Positions 26,597-35,513 are shown, counted from the first letter of the stretch. The stretch is DNA of 64,000 nucleotides from Helicobacter jaachi (GCF_000763135.2 NZ_JRPR02000001.1:648847-712846), one strand, 5' to 3'. Numbers and translations are program-made. The notes: generated by a model not told the origin, from the sequence alone.

Positions 26597-26754
26597 ATTA
26601 GCGTGTATAGTGGCGGCAGGATTTTGGGAATAAAATCGGGGTTTTCAAGCGCAAAACGAGGGAGTTTAGTAAGCCTAAATGACCGAAGTTGCGCGCGCAG
26701 AATCCTCGATTTTAACCCAAAAGCCAACGCAGTGGCGCGGAAATGATAGAATCT
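26597..26754 (+). other. Non-coding segment ending like the repeat family
   Basis: About 155 bp between copy F and the glycosyltransferase stop. It ends in GTGGCGCGGAAATGATAGAA, resembling the 3' end of the structured repeat. It holds a minus-strand open frame of 79 codons that I do not accept as a gene. It could be a second repeat type, but there is only one copy in this window. Confidence 0.35.
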
Positions 26755-27810
26755 AGCAAACCTCCTCAACAAAATACTTCGGGCGCTTTTTAGACTCCTC
26801 ATAAATCTTGCCAATATATTCGCCAATCACACCCAAACTTAACATTTGCACGCCGCTAAAAAAGCTAAGCGGGATAAGCGTAGAAGCCCAGCCTTGCTCC
26901 ACCACATCGCTAAAAAGTCGCACACATAGCACATACACCCCAAGCAGCAGTGAAAGCACGAAAAATACAAAGCCAATCACGCTCACAAGCCTAAGCGGCG
27001 CAATAGAAAAGCTTGTAATCCCACCCCACGCAAAACTTAGCATTTTCCTAAGCGGATATTTAGAATCTCCAGCCAGCCGCTCCAGCCTATCATACTCTAC
27101 TTGTGCGCTTTTAAAACCAAGCAGCGGAATAATGCCGCGCAAGAATAAATTTGCCTCCTTAAACTCCAGCAAAGAGCGCAGCACACGGCGTGAAAGCAGC
27201 CTAAAATCAGCGTGATTATGCACAATTTTCACGCCCAGAAACTGCATTACATCATAAAAGAAAATCGCACTTTTGCGCTTAAATACACTATCTTTTGCGC
27301 GGCTTTTACGTACGCCATACACGACTTCACAGCCTTGCTTAAAGTGCGCAATAAACGCATCAAAGGCATTTATATCATCTTGCAAATCTGCATCAATGCT
27401 AATAGCGCAATCACACTTATCGCTTACATATTTTAATCCAGCTAGCAGCGCATTTTGATGTCCTACATTGCGTGAGAGTTTAAGGGCTTTGGTGTGAATT
27501 TGATGCGGAGTTTGCGTAGTTTTAGTGTGCGGGGGGGGGGGGTATTACCCTGAATGTGCATAGAATCTTGCGCAAAGCCCTTTATCATCTCCCAAGTGCT
27601 GTCCCTGCTGCCATCATCGATGTAGCATATAAAGCTTCTAGCATCTATTTCGCCCTGCTGCATCATAGAATCTAGCTTTTGGCTTAGTTTTTCGTGCGTA
27701 TAGGTGATTATCTCGCTTTCATTATAGCAAGGCACGACGATAGATAAAACAGGCAGCGGCAAGGCTTTGCTAGTATTAAGGCTTATAGAATCTAAATATT
27801 TTTCATTCAT
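26753..27810 (-). CDS. Membrane-anchored GT2 glycosyltransferase, phase-variable, out of frame here
   Basis: Two frames meet at a 12-base G run (C on the coding strand). The upstream part starts at 27810 and carries the GT-A opening LSIVVPCYNESEIITYT and CYIDDGSRDSTWEMI. The downstream frame, open from the tract, continues with LKLSRNVGHQNALLAGL, SIDADLQDD, two C-terminal membrane helices (LVSVIGFVFFVLSLLLGVY and the SFFSGVQMLSLGVIGEY region) and a short tail. This is the DPM1/GtrB/ArnC-like layout that loads sugar onto polyprenyl phosphate. Thirteen or ten bases in the tract would restore about 352 residues; with 12 it is OFF. It is probably a surface-glycan gene, and its stop codon lies inside a TAGAATCT-type word. 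Confidence 0.82.
27531..27542 (+). repeat. Poly-G(12) phase-variation tract
   Basis: Twelve G on the plus strand (C on the coding strand) inside the GT2 glycosyltransferase gene. Both flanking frames are open across it, and an in-frame fusion needs 10 or 13. Confidence 0.85.
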
Positions 27811-27875
27811 TTTGCTCTCTTTGTGGCTAAATTTGTGTGCTATTTTAGCATTTTTGCGCGTATTTTGGAGTATTT

Positions 27876-28018
27876 ATAGAATCCAACCTCAAAAAACAAG
27901 TTGATAGATTAGCTTTAGCTAAGCTATAACTTTATACTTTAGGCGCAAATGTGAGCTTTGCTTACATTTGTAAGACCGCGCGGAGCTTTAGCTCAATAGC
28001 GCGGAATTTATAGAATCT
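27876..28018 (+). repeat. Dispersed structured repeat, copy E
   Basis: Full-length copy between the glycosyltransferase start and the ogt stop. P1 is TAGCTT/AAGCTA, P2 is CAAATGT/ACATTTG (27946-27952 with 27964-27970), and P3 is CCGCGC/GCGCGG (27976-27981 with 27999-28004), with inner GAGC/GCTC (27983-27986 with 27991-27994). Confidence 0.75.
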
Positions 28019-28066
28019 AGATTCTATAAATTCCGCGCTATTGTTTTTTTGAGGTTAGTTTTGTAA
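27994..28066. repeat. Perfect 25+25 bp palindrome plus inverted mini-copy of the repeat
   Basis: Positions 27994-28018 are repeated exactly, as reverse complement, at 28019-28043, centred on TAGAATCT|AGATTCTA. The sequence after it (TTTTTTTGAGGTTAG) is the reverse complement of the repeat's 5' end, so this is an internally deleted copy joined tail to tail with copy E. Hairpin plus T-run could also stop plus-strand transcription. Confidence 0.7.
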
Positions 28067-28078
28067 AGACCTTAATTT

Positions 28079-28558
28079 CTAAATACTCGCGCCCTCCAGT
28101 GCTAAAAGCCTTAGCTTCATATCCATTCCATAGGCATATCCGCCAAGCACTCCGCCGCAGCGCACTACGCGGTGGCAGGGGATAAGTATCACAAGCGGAT
28201 TGCAGCGGTTGGCGTTGCCTACAGCACGCGCAGAGCGGGGATTATGAATACTATGGGCAATGTCTTTATATGTCCTTGTTTGCCCATAAGGAATGCGCGC
28301 CAAATGCTCCCACACGCTTTCATTAAAGGCGCTCCCTTGCGCAAGATATGGCACATCAAAATTTTTTAGCTGCTTTTGAAAATAAGCCTGCAGCTGTTTG
28401 GCGCATTCATCGCTTAATGGCGTTTTTGTATGTGGCAGATGTGTGGGTTTTGCATTCCACACAATGCGCGTGATATAATCCTTAGTGCCATAAATGCCCA
28501 CATTATGCGCTTTTTGCTCCCATATAATTTTATAAATGCCACCAAAATTACTTTGCAT
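28079..28558 (-). CDS. ogt: Methylated-DNA--protein-cysteine methyltransferase
   Basis: Suicide DNA repair protein that removes O6-methylguanine onto a cysteine. The active-site motif ILIPCHRVV and the recognition helix region IPYGQTRTYKDIAHSI with GNANRCNP are present, followed by GVLGGYAYGMDMKLRLLALE. I chose the ATG at 28558 (about 159 residues); a GTG 27 bases upstream would add nine residues that lack a clear ribosome-binding site. It is short, with no Ada-type N-terminal regulatory domain. It stands on the minus strand below the DUF3943 gene, with a 41-bp gap. Confidence 0.88.
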   Translation of the reverse strand: MQSNFGGIYKIIWEQKAHNVGIYGTKDYITRIVWNAKPTHLPHTKTPLSDECAKQLQAYFQKQLKNFDVPYLAQGSAFNESVWEHLARIPYGQTRTYKDIAHSIHNPRSARAVGNANRCNPLVILIPCHRVVRCGGVLGGYAYGMDMKLRLLALEGASI

Positions 28559-28599
28559 TATAGAATCTACACCTTCAAATTGCACTCTAGCAGTGAAAT

Positions 28600-29373
28600 C
28601 TAAAATCTATAGCTTAACATAAGTCGCACGCCTGCGCCGTTTTGCGAGCTTGTGGGGAGGATAAGGCTTTGCATTTGATTTTTATTTGTTATCCCTACAC
28701 TTTTAGCTAGTCCAAAATCCTGCAGGATAAAGCCCACAGGGTCCATAAGTAGCAAGGCTGTTTTCCCTAAAAAGCGTGAGCCAAGCAGGGTGTTATGATT
28801 AGCATTAATATGCAAGGTGGCTTGATAGAATAATTCCCCAAATATCGAGCCAATCGCAGGCGTGATAACTAAATCTTGCCAAGAAGGCACTTCGGCAAAT
28901 GCCTCCACGCCATATTCCCAAAAAAGCGCAGAAGCAAAAATGCTATACAGCACAGATTCGCTCCAGCTATATCCGGCTATGCGCGGTTGCATATAATATA
29001 CAGCGCCCCAGTAGGGGTGCGTAATCCAATTTAAAAACCAATCATCGCCATCGACAACCGGTCCTCGCGCAGTTTTAGCGCGCCATTGACTATCAAGATT
29101 TACTATCTCTTCTTTATTCCAATTTGTTACGCTCTCTGGCATAAGATACAGCACGCCAGCGCCTACAAGCGTGCCACCAAGCACAAGCGAAGAGCCTAAG
29201 GCTAAGTATCCTAGCCTACTCGTGGGCTCATATATGTAGGGTGATTTTGTCATATTTTCCAAAGGAGCAAGATTTGTAAGCGTTGGCTCTTGTGTCAAAT
29301 CTCCAAAGGCTAGCAATGGGCAAAATGCAAGCAATAGCACACATCGCCATTTGGCAAAAAGGCGTTGGTGCAT
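28600..29373 (-). CDS. DUF3943-type outer-membrane-associated protein
   Basis: A 257-residue exported protein with a signal sequence (CVLLLAFCPLLAFG). The central DGDDWFLNWITHPYWGAVYY, with WEYGVEAFAEVPSWQDLVIT and GSIFGELFYQ, is the hallmark of DUF3943. The C-terminus ends in a final Phe after alternating residues (LMLSYRF), as in outer-membrane proteins. A hydrophobic helix near residue 55-78 (LALGSSLVLGGTLVGAGVLYL) is also present. Function is not known. It begins one base after the chemoreceptor stop, so the two are probably co-transcribed. Confidence 0.75.
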   Translation of the reverse strand: MHQRLFAKWRCVLLLAFCPLLAFGDLTQEPTLTNLAPLENMTKSPYIYEPTSRLGYLALGSSLVLGGTLVGAGVLYLMPESVTNWNKEEIVNLDSQWRAKTARGPVVDGDDWFLNWITHPYWGAVYYMQPRIAGYSWSESVLYSIFASALFWEYGVEAFAEVPSWQDLVITPAIGSIFGELFYQATLHINANHNTLLGSRFLGKTALLLMDPVGFILQDFGLAKSVGITNKNQMQSLILPTSSQNGAGVRLMLSYRF

Positions 29374-29374
29374 T

Positions 29375-31150
29375 TTAGAATCCGCGTATAACTTTGCTTA
29401 AAATGGCATCATTTTCTTTAAGTTTGAGTGAGCGCTCTAGCACAGTGCTAATGACTTGCGTAGATTCTCCAAGCAGCGAATTTATAATATTCATAGAATC
29501 TATAATCGCCTTTGTTTGCCTAGCAAGTGTAATGCTATCTTTGCTTTGGGCGTTAATATTAACCACCACTTCATTAATATTATTTTGGATATTGCCTAAA
29601 CTTTCTTTTGAAGTTTGCCCATTTTGTGCCAATGTGGCAAATACAGCGGAGTTACTTTGAATGGTTTGGGATATGCTATGGAGATTTTCTGTTACGCCTT
29701 TAATGGTCGTCTCAATCTCACCTAAGCTAGTTTGCGTATTTTCCGCAAGCTTTCTCACTTCATCTGCCACCACAGCAAAGCCTCGCCCATGCTCACCCGC
29801 GCGTGCGGCTTCAATAGCGGCGTTGAGCGCTAGTAGGTTAGTTTGCTCTGAAACATTATAGATAAGCTCTAGCGCGTTTTGGATAGACATTACACTTTGG
29901 CTCAAATCATTTAGGCGCGTGTTTAGCTCATTTTGGCTAGCAATACTTTGGTCTATATCGTGCAGAAGTTGCGTGATATGCCCGCTAGTGCTGTCAAGAT
30001 AGTCTTTGCTTTGATTGATTGTCTCTTGGGCTGTGCTAGCAGATTCTATATTTTTATCTAAGCCCGCGACAATATTATTGCCATGCTGAGCGTTTTCTTG
30101 AGTTTTATCACCGATATGGGACACATTATCTTTTAGATTCACAATGTATTCATTGAGTTTGACAATCTCAGCACTCGTTTCGCCAGCAATCTCAATAGTC
30201 TGCTTCATCTTATCGATGAAAGAGTTAATAAACACGCTAATGATAAGTAGCTCATCATCTTTGCCGCGCTCAAGTTTGAGCGTGCCACCGGCGGTGAGCT
30301 TCTCTCCACCTTTTGAGACTTCTTGCAAATAAGTAACCACACTTTGAGAATCTCGCGTGAAATTGCGCAGGATACTAAAGACAACAAACATCGTGCCAAT
30401 GGTAATTGCCATAATAAGAACGAGGATTCCCATAATGAGATTTGACTGCCAAATGGCTCTATTGCGAATATCAGCAAGTGAGTCAAGATTTTTTAGCATG
30501 CTAACAAGGGAATGAGAGCTTTCATTCATACCTGTGGCAATACCCTCAAGATTGCTCGTAGAGGTGGCTAGCTTTTTATTTGTCACATTTGAAGTTTCAG
30601 AGATTCTATCGATTAAAATACCATAAATCTCCTCAAAATACCCCTGTAAGCGTAAAGCAATGGTCTTGCTATCGCCGCTATTTAGCACTTGGGCAATTTT
30701 GGGATAAAATCCTTGCAAATCGCTATCATTGCGGATAAAGCTTTCATTCCAACTTTTTGTCATTTGGATAATAAGATTTTTATTTGCATTATCCTCTGGA
30801 TTAATGACTAGCTTAATGAGTTTAGCATTAAGCGCGCCGATGAATTCAAACTGCTCGATTAAGCCTTCAATATCTTTCATTGACTCTTCTGTATCTTTAA
30901 CATGGCTTTGCATAATATTAATCTGCTCTGTGGCTTTGTTTGAGAGAGATTCTAGATTCTTAGAATTACTTTGCACCACTTGGATAGAGCTTTCCTCTGT
31001 GGAAACAAAGCTAGAAAATGAATATTTAAATACAAAAAATAGCAATGCAGTAATAATAATAAGCGCGGAAAGTATGTTAAAGCTTACATTAAGCCGCGTG
31101 GAAAGCTTAAGATTTCTAAATCGTTGTATAATCGAGCCAAAATCTGACAT
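29375..31150 (-). CDS. Methyl-accepting chemotaxis protein
   Basis: A 591-residue chemoreceptor. Transmembrane helix 1 is at about residues 24-45 ([18 protein letters not shown]), followed by a helical periplasmic sensor of roughly 190 residues and transmembrane helix 2 near 237-260 ([21 protein letters not shown]). A HAMP-like linker leads into the signalling coiled coil, whose hairpin tip reads [21 protein letters not shown], then [18 protein letters not shown]. That tip binds CheA and CheW. No C-terminal CheR-docking pentapeptide is visible. The ligand is unknown; the all-helical sensor lacks a Cache-type pattern and resembles four-helix-bundle sensors. AAGGAG precedes the ATG. A hairpin separates it from the small exported protein gene upstream. 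Confidence 0.9.
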   Translation of the reverse strand: MSDFGSIIQRFRNLKLSTRLNVSFNILSALIIITALLFFVFKYSFSSFVSTEESSIQVVQSNSKNLESLSNKATEQINIMQSHVKDTEESMKDIEGLIEQFEFIGALNAKLIKLVINPEDNANKNLIIQMTKSWNESFIRNDSDLQGFYPKIAQVLNSGDSKTIALRLQGYFEEIYGILIDRISETSNVTNKKLATSTSNLEGIATGMNESSHSLVSMLKNLDSLADIRNRAIWQSNLIMGILVLIMAITIGTMFVVFSILRNFTRDSQSVVTYLQEVSKGGEKLTAGGTLKLERGKDDELLIISVFINSFIDKMKQTIEIAGETSAEIVKLNEYIVNLKDNVSHIGDKTQENAQHGNNIVAGLDKNIESASTAQETINQSKDYLDSTSGHITQLLHDIDQSIASQNELNTRLNDLSQSVMSIQNALELIYNVSEQTNLLALNAAIEAARAGEHGRGFAVVADEVRKLAENTQTSLGEIETTIKGVTENLHSISQTIQSNSAVFATLAQNGQTSKESLGNIQNNINEVVVNINAQSKDSITLARQTKAIIDSMNIINSLLGESTQVISTVLERSLKLKENDAILSKVIRGF

Positions 31151-31185
31151 TCTATCTCCTTAAAGATAAAGATTTGCAAGGATTT

Positions 31186-31205
31186 GCCCATATTTAAATA
31201 TGGGC
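31186..31205 (-). terminator. 20-bp perfect palindrome after the small exported protein gene
   Basis: GCCCATATTT/AAATATGGGC, a few bases after the stop at 31212 on the minus strand. The downstream sequence is A/T-rich without a clean T-run, so it may be a weak terminator, an mRNA end-protecting hairpin or an operator for the chemoreceptor. Confidence 0.4.
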
Positions 31206-31211
31206 AGAGAT

Positions 31212-31445
31212 TTATTTACCTGCAACTTGTGCTTTGTTTGGATTATCCGCAGCTTGTGCAATCATGCAGCCTTCAAGCTCTTTAGCATCAGCGGCATTAT
31301 CGACTTTTTTAAGCCAGCGATTAATTTGTGCCATTGTTTTAGAAGCAGGGTCTGGAGCGTCATACTTTTTCATTAAAGATGCGCAATCTGCTAGCATAAG
31401 GCTAGGAAGCCCTATGATGAGGGCTGTAAGGATAAGTTTTTTCAT
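31212..31445 (-). CDS. Small exported protein of unknown function
   Basis: A 77-residue protein with a signal peptide (ILTALIIGLPSLMLADC) and a mature part of about 58 residues holding two cysteines (ADCASL and EGCMIA) that could form a disulfide. The rest is helical (MAQINRWLKKVDNAADAKELE). AAAAGGAGC lies 6 bases before the ATG, which supports translation. It follows the porin gene by 14 bp and is probably on the same mRNA. I recognise no family. It may be a periplasmic partner of the porin, but that is only context. Confidence 0.65.
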   Translation of the reverse strand: MKKLILTALIIGLPSLMLADCASLMKKYDAPDPASKTMAQINRWLKKVDNAADAKELEGCMIAQAADNPNKAQVAGK

Positions 31446-31459
31446 TTATATGCTCCTTT

Positions 31460-32773
31460 TTAGAATCTCAAAATATAGGCTAGAGCGATATTTTGGTTAG
31501 TTTCATCAACACTTGGTGTTGCAATAGGTGCAGTTGGAGTGTTATAATCTAGTTGCTGGAGAGTATAGCTTAGGCGGAAAAACTGATTTAAGTCTAGCTG
31601 CCAAATCGCATACACATCATTTACTGTCCCACGAGTGCTGCGGAAGTTGAATGGGTCATTAAGACTTACACGCGAAAACGCATACCAATATTTGCTACCC
31701 TTAAAGAATTCATAACCTATCTTAAAATAAGAACCTAAGTCATAGCGTAATCCCGCATGCACAGCATAGCCATTCTCGTTGGCAAAAGGTAACATGATAG
31801 GCTCTCCATTGCTGCCTTTGTAGTAGCTGTATGAGGCAAACCAATGTAAGCCACTACCGAGCAATCTATCATTTTCTATATGCACATTTACATATTGCAT
31901 ATCGCCCACATTTTTTGCTGGAAAGGTGGCTGTAGCAGTTTGAACACGAGGTGTAGCGTAGTTCATGAGGTTAATGTAGGTTAGCATAAAAAGATTTGTC
32001 CCAAAGCTTTTAGGCAAGAAAGGCGTTTCAAATGCACCAAATACCAAATTAGCGTCTGAAGCCTCTTTATTACCCCAGATATTTCCGCCAGCGCTTGTGC
32101 TATTTAAAGTGAGCGGTTGATATACTTTAGAATATCCTACACGTAAAGCCGCATCAGTGTAGGGCTTAAGTGTAAATACCGCGCCATCACCTAGTGCATT
32201 TACCGCTAGTGCAGGGTAGGTGCTCATACGAGCAGAACTATTGCGGAGATTTGAGCCCGGACCATCTGTGCCGGGAAGTCGCCCAATAGTCAAAGCTGCC
32301 CATTTACCCATATAAATATCTACATATGCGCGCTCTACATATACGGCACTTCCACCAGCTACACCACGACCAGCATCAAGCGTGCCAAGAGTTCCAACAA
32401 GTGGATAGCCAGATTCTAAATCCCCAAATGCCTTTGTCATAGACAATCGCCCTGTGAATTTAGTGTATTTATTAATATCAGCATTCATATTGAGGTAAAG
32501 CCCCATCATCCAGCGGTTGTTGTAGTTTTCCTTAAGATTTGCGCCACCTGTTTTCTCTCTGTGCGTGATGTTATTCACAGAAGTGTTAAACTCCATACCG
32601 AACTTTACTTTATTTAATGTCGCGGCAACTTCGTTAGCATCGACGCGGTCATTAATTTCATTCACATCAGATTCTAAGGCTTTGAGCCTCTCCTCAATTG
32701 TCGCAGCATTTGCCAAAGAGGAAAGTAAAAGCAATCCCCCACCTAGTGCCATCACTTTGTGTTTTAGCATCAT
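31460..32773 (-). CDS. DUF3373-type outer-membrane porin-like protein
   Basis: A 437-residue outer-membrane beta-barrel protein. The signal peptide (VMALGGGLLLLSSLANA) is followed by a short coiled coil (IEERLKALESDVNEINDRVDA, in pieces), as in other Campylobacterota major porins, then many amphipathic strands. These include NNRWMMGLYLNMNADI, FTGRLSMTKAFGD, VERAYVDIYMGKWAALTIGR and a terminal YILRF ending in Phe. It matches the DUF3373 family as I know it. Pore function and substrate are inferred from architecture. TAAGGAGC sits five bases before the ATG at 32773. It heads a minus-strand set with the small exported protein, the chemoreceptor and DUF3943. Confidence 0.8.
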   Translation of the reverse strand: MMLKHKVMALGGGLLLLSSLANAATIEERLKALESDVNEINDRVDANEVAATLNKVKFGMEFNTSVNNITHREKTGGANLKENYNNRWMMGLYLNMNADINKYTKFTGRLSMTKAFGDLESGYPLVGTLGTLDAGRGVAGGSAVYVERAYVDIYMGKWAALTIGRLPGTDGPGSNLRNSSARMSTYPALAVNALGDGAVFTLKPYTDAALRVGYSKVYQPLTLNSTSAGGNIWGNKEASDANLVFGAFETPFLPKSFGTNLFMLTYINLMNYATPRVQTATATFPAKNVGDMQYVNVHIENDRLLGSGLHWFASYSYYKGSNGEPIMLPFANENGYAVHAGLRYDLGSYFKIGYEFFKGSKYWYAFSRVSLNDPFNFRSTRGTVNDVYAIWQLDLNQFFRLSYTLQQLDYNTPTAPIATPSVDETNQNIALAYILRF

Positions 32774-32804
32774 AAAAGCTCCTTAAAGTTAAAGTTAAGC
32801 TTGG

Positions 32805-32810
32805 ATTATC
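32805..32810 (-). promoter_or_regulatory. Possible -10 box for the porin gene
   Basis: Minus-strand GATAAT in ACTTAAGATAATCC, 31 bp upstream of the porin ATG. The 269-bp gap to adk is AT-rich and otherwise holds only the adk promoter. Confidence 0.35.
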
Positions 32811-32964
32811 TTAAGTTTTTGCTTTATTTTTGCTAAAAGATAACATTTAGCTTACTTAAAAAATTAAAATATCCTTATTTGTGTAACTTTTATAGGCAAT
32901 TATTACTTTAATATACGCTTTTAAATATGCTTAAAAGGTTTTGATAACATTTTGTAAAATATTA

Positions 32965-32970
32965 TATAAT
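32965..32970 (+). promoter_or_regulatory. Probable -10 box for adk
   Basis: TATAAT in ATTATATAATTTTG, about 72 bp before the adk ATG. The leader between them contains two TAGAATCT-type words. Confidence 0.45.
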
Positions 32971-33042
32971 TTTGTATTGGAGATAGAATCTGGTGCGGTG
33001 CTTTTAGATTCTATAAAAACCCATTTTCACAAGGAGGCAAAG

Positions 33043-33615
33043 ATGAAAAAACTATTTCTTATTATCGGTGCGCCCGGCTCTGGTAAGACTACAGATGCGC
33101 AGCTTATTGCAAAGGCAAATGCAGATTCTATCGTGCATTACTCTACAGGCGATTTACTGCGCGCAGAGGTGGCAAGCGGGAGCGAGCAGGGGAAAATCAT
33201 TAATGGCTTTATTAGTAAAGGCAACCTCGTGCCGCTTGATATTGTGGTTGGCACGATTGTCAATGCCATTGCCAATGCGCCAAAAGATATTATTATAATC
33301 GATGGCTATCCGCGCAGTGTGGAGCAAATGCAGGCTTTAGATGAAAAGCTAAAGAGCCAAACTCAAGTGCGCTTAGTGAGCGTAATAGAAGTGGAGGTGA
33401 GCGAGGCAGTGGCGCGAGAGCGTGTGCTAGGGCGCGCAAGGGGGGCTGATGATAATGTCGAGGTGTTTAATAATCGTATGAGCGTGTATCTTACGCCGCT
33501 AAAAGAGATAGAATCTTTTTATACTTCGCTTAATGTCTTGCATAAAATTAATGGCGAGCGCAGCATTGAAGCTATTGTGAGCGAAATGGAGCAGTTTATT
33601 AAAAGTAAGATTTAA
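33043..33615 (+). CDS. adk: Adenylate kinase
   Basis: A 190-residue enzyme that interconverts ATP + AMP and 2 ADP in the cytoplasm. The P-loop [12 protein letters not shown] lies at residues 9-20, the AMP-binding [12 protein letters not shown] follows, then [12 protein letters not shown], and the lid region is the short form ([10 protein letters not shown]). I use the ATG at 33043 because AAGGAGG lies 6 bases before it and the P-loop follows at the normal distance; an in-frame start 102 bases upstream would add an unconserved tail. It is the stand-alone short Adk typical of Helicobacter. Repeat copy G lies just after the stop. Confidence 0.93.
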   Translation: MKKLFLIIGAPGSGKTTDAQLIAKANADSIVHYSTGDLLRAEVASGSEQGKIINGFISKGNLVPLDIVVGTIVNAIANAPKDIIIIDGYPRSVEQMQALDEKLKSQTQVRLVSVIEVEVSEAVARERVLGRARGADDNVEVFNNRMSVYLTPLKEIESFYTSLNVLHKINGERSIEAIVSEMEQFIKSKI

Positions 33616-33620
33616 AGGTT

Positions 33621-33770
33621 AGATTCTATAAATTCCGCGCTGTTGCTTTTGCTAGCACAAAAGCCGCGCGGTCTTGTTTGCTGGCAAGTAAATTGCCCTC
33701 AAACGCCTAAAGTATAAAGTTATAGCTGCTTTAAGCATCTATCAACTTAGTTTTTAAAGGTTAGATTCTA
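33621..33770 (-). repeat. Dispersed structured repeat, copy G (inverted)
   Basis: Full-length copy in reverse orientation between adk and the PHP gene. P1 is TGCT/AGCA (33727-33737), P2 is GGCAA/TTGCC (33683-33697), and P3 is CCGCGC/GCGCGG (33635-33640 with 33666-33671), with an inner perfect 7-bp GCTTTTG/CAAAAGC (33645-33651 with 33658-33664). The stem sequences differ from copies C-E but pairing is kept. Confidence 0.75.
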
Positions 33771-33793
33771 TAAAATCGAGCAAAGGGGTGCAT

Positions 33794-34582
33794 ATGCATA
33801 TTGACCTACATAATCACACCACGCTCTGTAACCACGCCACAGGCACTATGCGCGCCTACATTGAGCAGGCGTTGTGCTGTGGCATTGATGTATTTGGGTT
33901 TTCCTGCCATGCGCCTATGGCATTTGATGAGCAATATCGTATGAGTTTGGCGCAAATGCCTATGTATTGCCAAGATGTGCAGGATTTACAGGCGCAATTT
34001 AGCGGGCAAATAGAGATTTTGTGCGCGCTGGAGGTGGATTATATCCTTGATAAAACATATCTTATAGAATCTGCAGTGCTTAATTATCCTTTTGATTATC
34101 TTATCGGCTCGGTGCATTTTTTGGATAATTGGGGGTTTGATAATCCTGCGTTTATCGGCGAATACAAGGCGCGCGATATGGAGCAGTGTTGGAGTGAATA
34201 TCTGCACGCCATTGCGCAAATGGCTCAAAGTGGGCATTTTCAAATTGTAGGGCATTTGGATTTATTAAAAATTTTTGGCGCAAAGCTTATGGATATGCAA
34301 TCAACGCATTTAAAGCGCGCTTTAGAATCTATTGCTGATAATCACTTGGCTATCGAGCTTAATCCCGCTGGGTGGCGCAAGCCTGTAAATGAGGCATATC
34401 CAAGTATAGATATTTTACGCAAGGCTTATGAGTTGGGCATTCCTATCACTTTTGGTTCAGACGCGCATGATGTGGCGCATATTGGCTTTAAATATAAAGA
34501 GTTGTGTGAGTTGGCTAGAAGTGTGGGCTATACGCGCGCGCGCTATTTTCGCCAAAAGCAGAGCATTGAGGTGGCGTTTTAG
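33794..34582 (+). CDS. PHP-domain phosphoesterase, histidinol-phosphatase-like
   Basis: A 262-residue metal-dependent phosphoesterase of the PHP superfamily. HIDLHNHTTLCNHATG provides the first metal ligands, followed by ALEVDYI, DYLIGSVHFL, IVGHLDLLKIF and GSDAHDVAHIG, in the order of HisJ-type histidinol phosphatases. These dephosphorylate histidinol phosphate in histidine synthesis, but no his gene is nearby and other substrates are possible. I chose the ATG at 33794 with AAAGGGG five bases upstream; a GTG two codons earlier is an alternative. It is separated from adk by repeat copy G and therefore probably has its own promoter. Confidence 0.82.
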   Translation: MHIDLHNHTTLCNHATGTMRAYIEQALCCGIDVFGFSCHAPMAFDEQYRMSLAQMPMYCQDVQDLQAQFSGQIEILCALEVDYILDKTYLIESAVLNYPFDYLIGSVHFLDNWGFDNPAFIGEYKARDMEQCWSEYLHAIAQMAQSGHFQIVGHLDLLKIFGAKLMDMQSTHLKRALESIADNHLAIELNPAGWRKPVNEAYPSIDILRKAYELGIPITFGSDAHDVAHIGFKYKELCELARSVGYTRARYFRQKQSIEVAF

Positions 34583-34622
34583 TAAGATGAGAATCTACGC
34601 GCTGCACGCTATTACAAAGGCT

Positions 34623-35504
34623 TTATACTTCTGTGGTGCTAATGCCATATTTTTCTTCTAGCGTTTTGCCAAAATTCGTAGCAAAGCCCTCGCAAAAGCG
34701 CATTCCATACAGCAGCACAAACCACGATACATAAATCCATAGCATCATAAATAAAAAAATAGAGATAGGTCCATAGACGCTCTTATAAGTTTGGTTGTAA
34801 AACACATAATACACAAAACCCCATTTTGTGAGCAGCCACACGCCAGCGGTGAGCAGGCTTGCAACGACAAGAGAGAGGAGCTTTAGGGGTTTGTTGGCTG
34901 AAAGCTTAAAAAGTAAGAAAAACATCGCCCAAGTGAGCAAATAAGGCAATAAATCAAATAAGATGCTTAAATCTGCTGTGCCTTTGAGCGTTTTTTGCAC
35001 TTCGCCGCTAAAATAGATAGAAAATGCCAGCGCCACAGGGAAAAGCGTAATCATCGTCCAATACATCACAAGCGAGTCAAAAAACTTGCGCGGTGTAGAG
35101 TTAAACATTTTAGCCGCGATGTATTCGTAGTTACGAAAGAATAAAATAGAGGCTACAAGCGTGTATCCTAGCCCCATCATTCCTAGTGAAGAGCTATTTT
35201 TCATAAAAGTGTCAAGGTATTGAGAAATCACATCTGTGTGCGTGGGCATGATATTTGTAAGGATTAAATCGCGGAATTGCTCAATTTGTGATTGAAAAGT
35301 GGGGAGATTAACAAAAATAGAAAAAATAATGAGCAAAAGTGGCACGATAGCAAAAATCGTATAAAAGCTTAAAGACGCAGCATAAAAGCTTAGCTCTCTA
35401 TCGGCTACAAAGTCCCACACGCTTTTAAGCTTCCCTGATATGAGGAGGCACACCTCGCGCCCTTTGAGCCAAGCTGTGCGGATAAATCTCTCTTGTTCTT
35501 GCAT
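34623..35504 (-). CDS. YihY/BrkB-family inner-membrane protein
   Basis: A 293-residue polytopic membrane protein of the YihY (formerly 'ribonuclease BN') family. Six or so hydrophobic segments are visible, with the conserved FYAASLSFYTIFAIVPLLLI near residue 40, FRNYEYIAAKMF, and YGPISIFLFMMLWIYVSWFVLLYG near the C-terminus. The RNase label is historical, and the true role of the family is uncertain (transport has been proposed). It follows bioB on the minus strand with a nine-base gap, an order that I also recall in H. pylori, so the two are probably co-transcribed. Confidence 0.85.
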   Translation of the reverse strand: MQEQERFIRTAWLKGREVCLLISGKLKSVWDFVADRELSFYAASLSFYTIFAIVPLLLIIFSIFVNLPTFQSQIEQFRDLILTNIMPTHTDVISQYLDTFMKNSSSLGMMGLGYTLVASILFFRNYEYIAAKMFNSTPRKFFDSLVMYWTMITLFPVALAFSIYFSGEVQKTLKGTADLSILFDLLPYLLTWAMFFLLFKLSANKPLKLLSLVVASLLTAGVWLLTKWGFVYYVFYNQTYKSVYGPISIFLFMMLWIYVSWFVLLYGMRFCEGFATNFGKTLEEKYGISTTEV

Positions 35505-35513
35505 ATTAATCCT

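Noticed and set aside
26587..26826. Minus-strand 79-codon open frame (Arg/Phe/Leu-rich) as a gene
   Set aside because: It overlaps the end of the glycosyltransferase and lies in repeat-derived DNA. Composition is skewed and no ribosome-binding site is evident.
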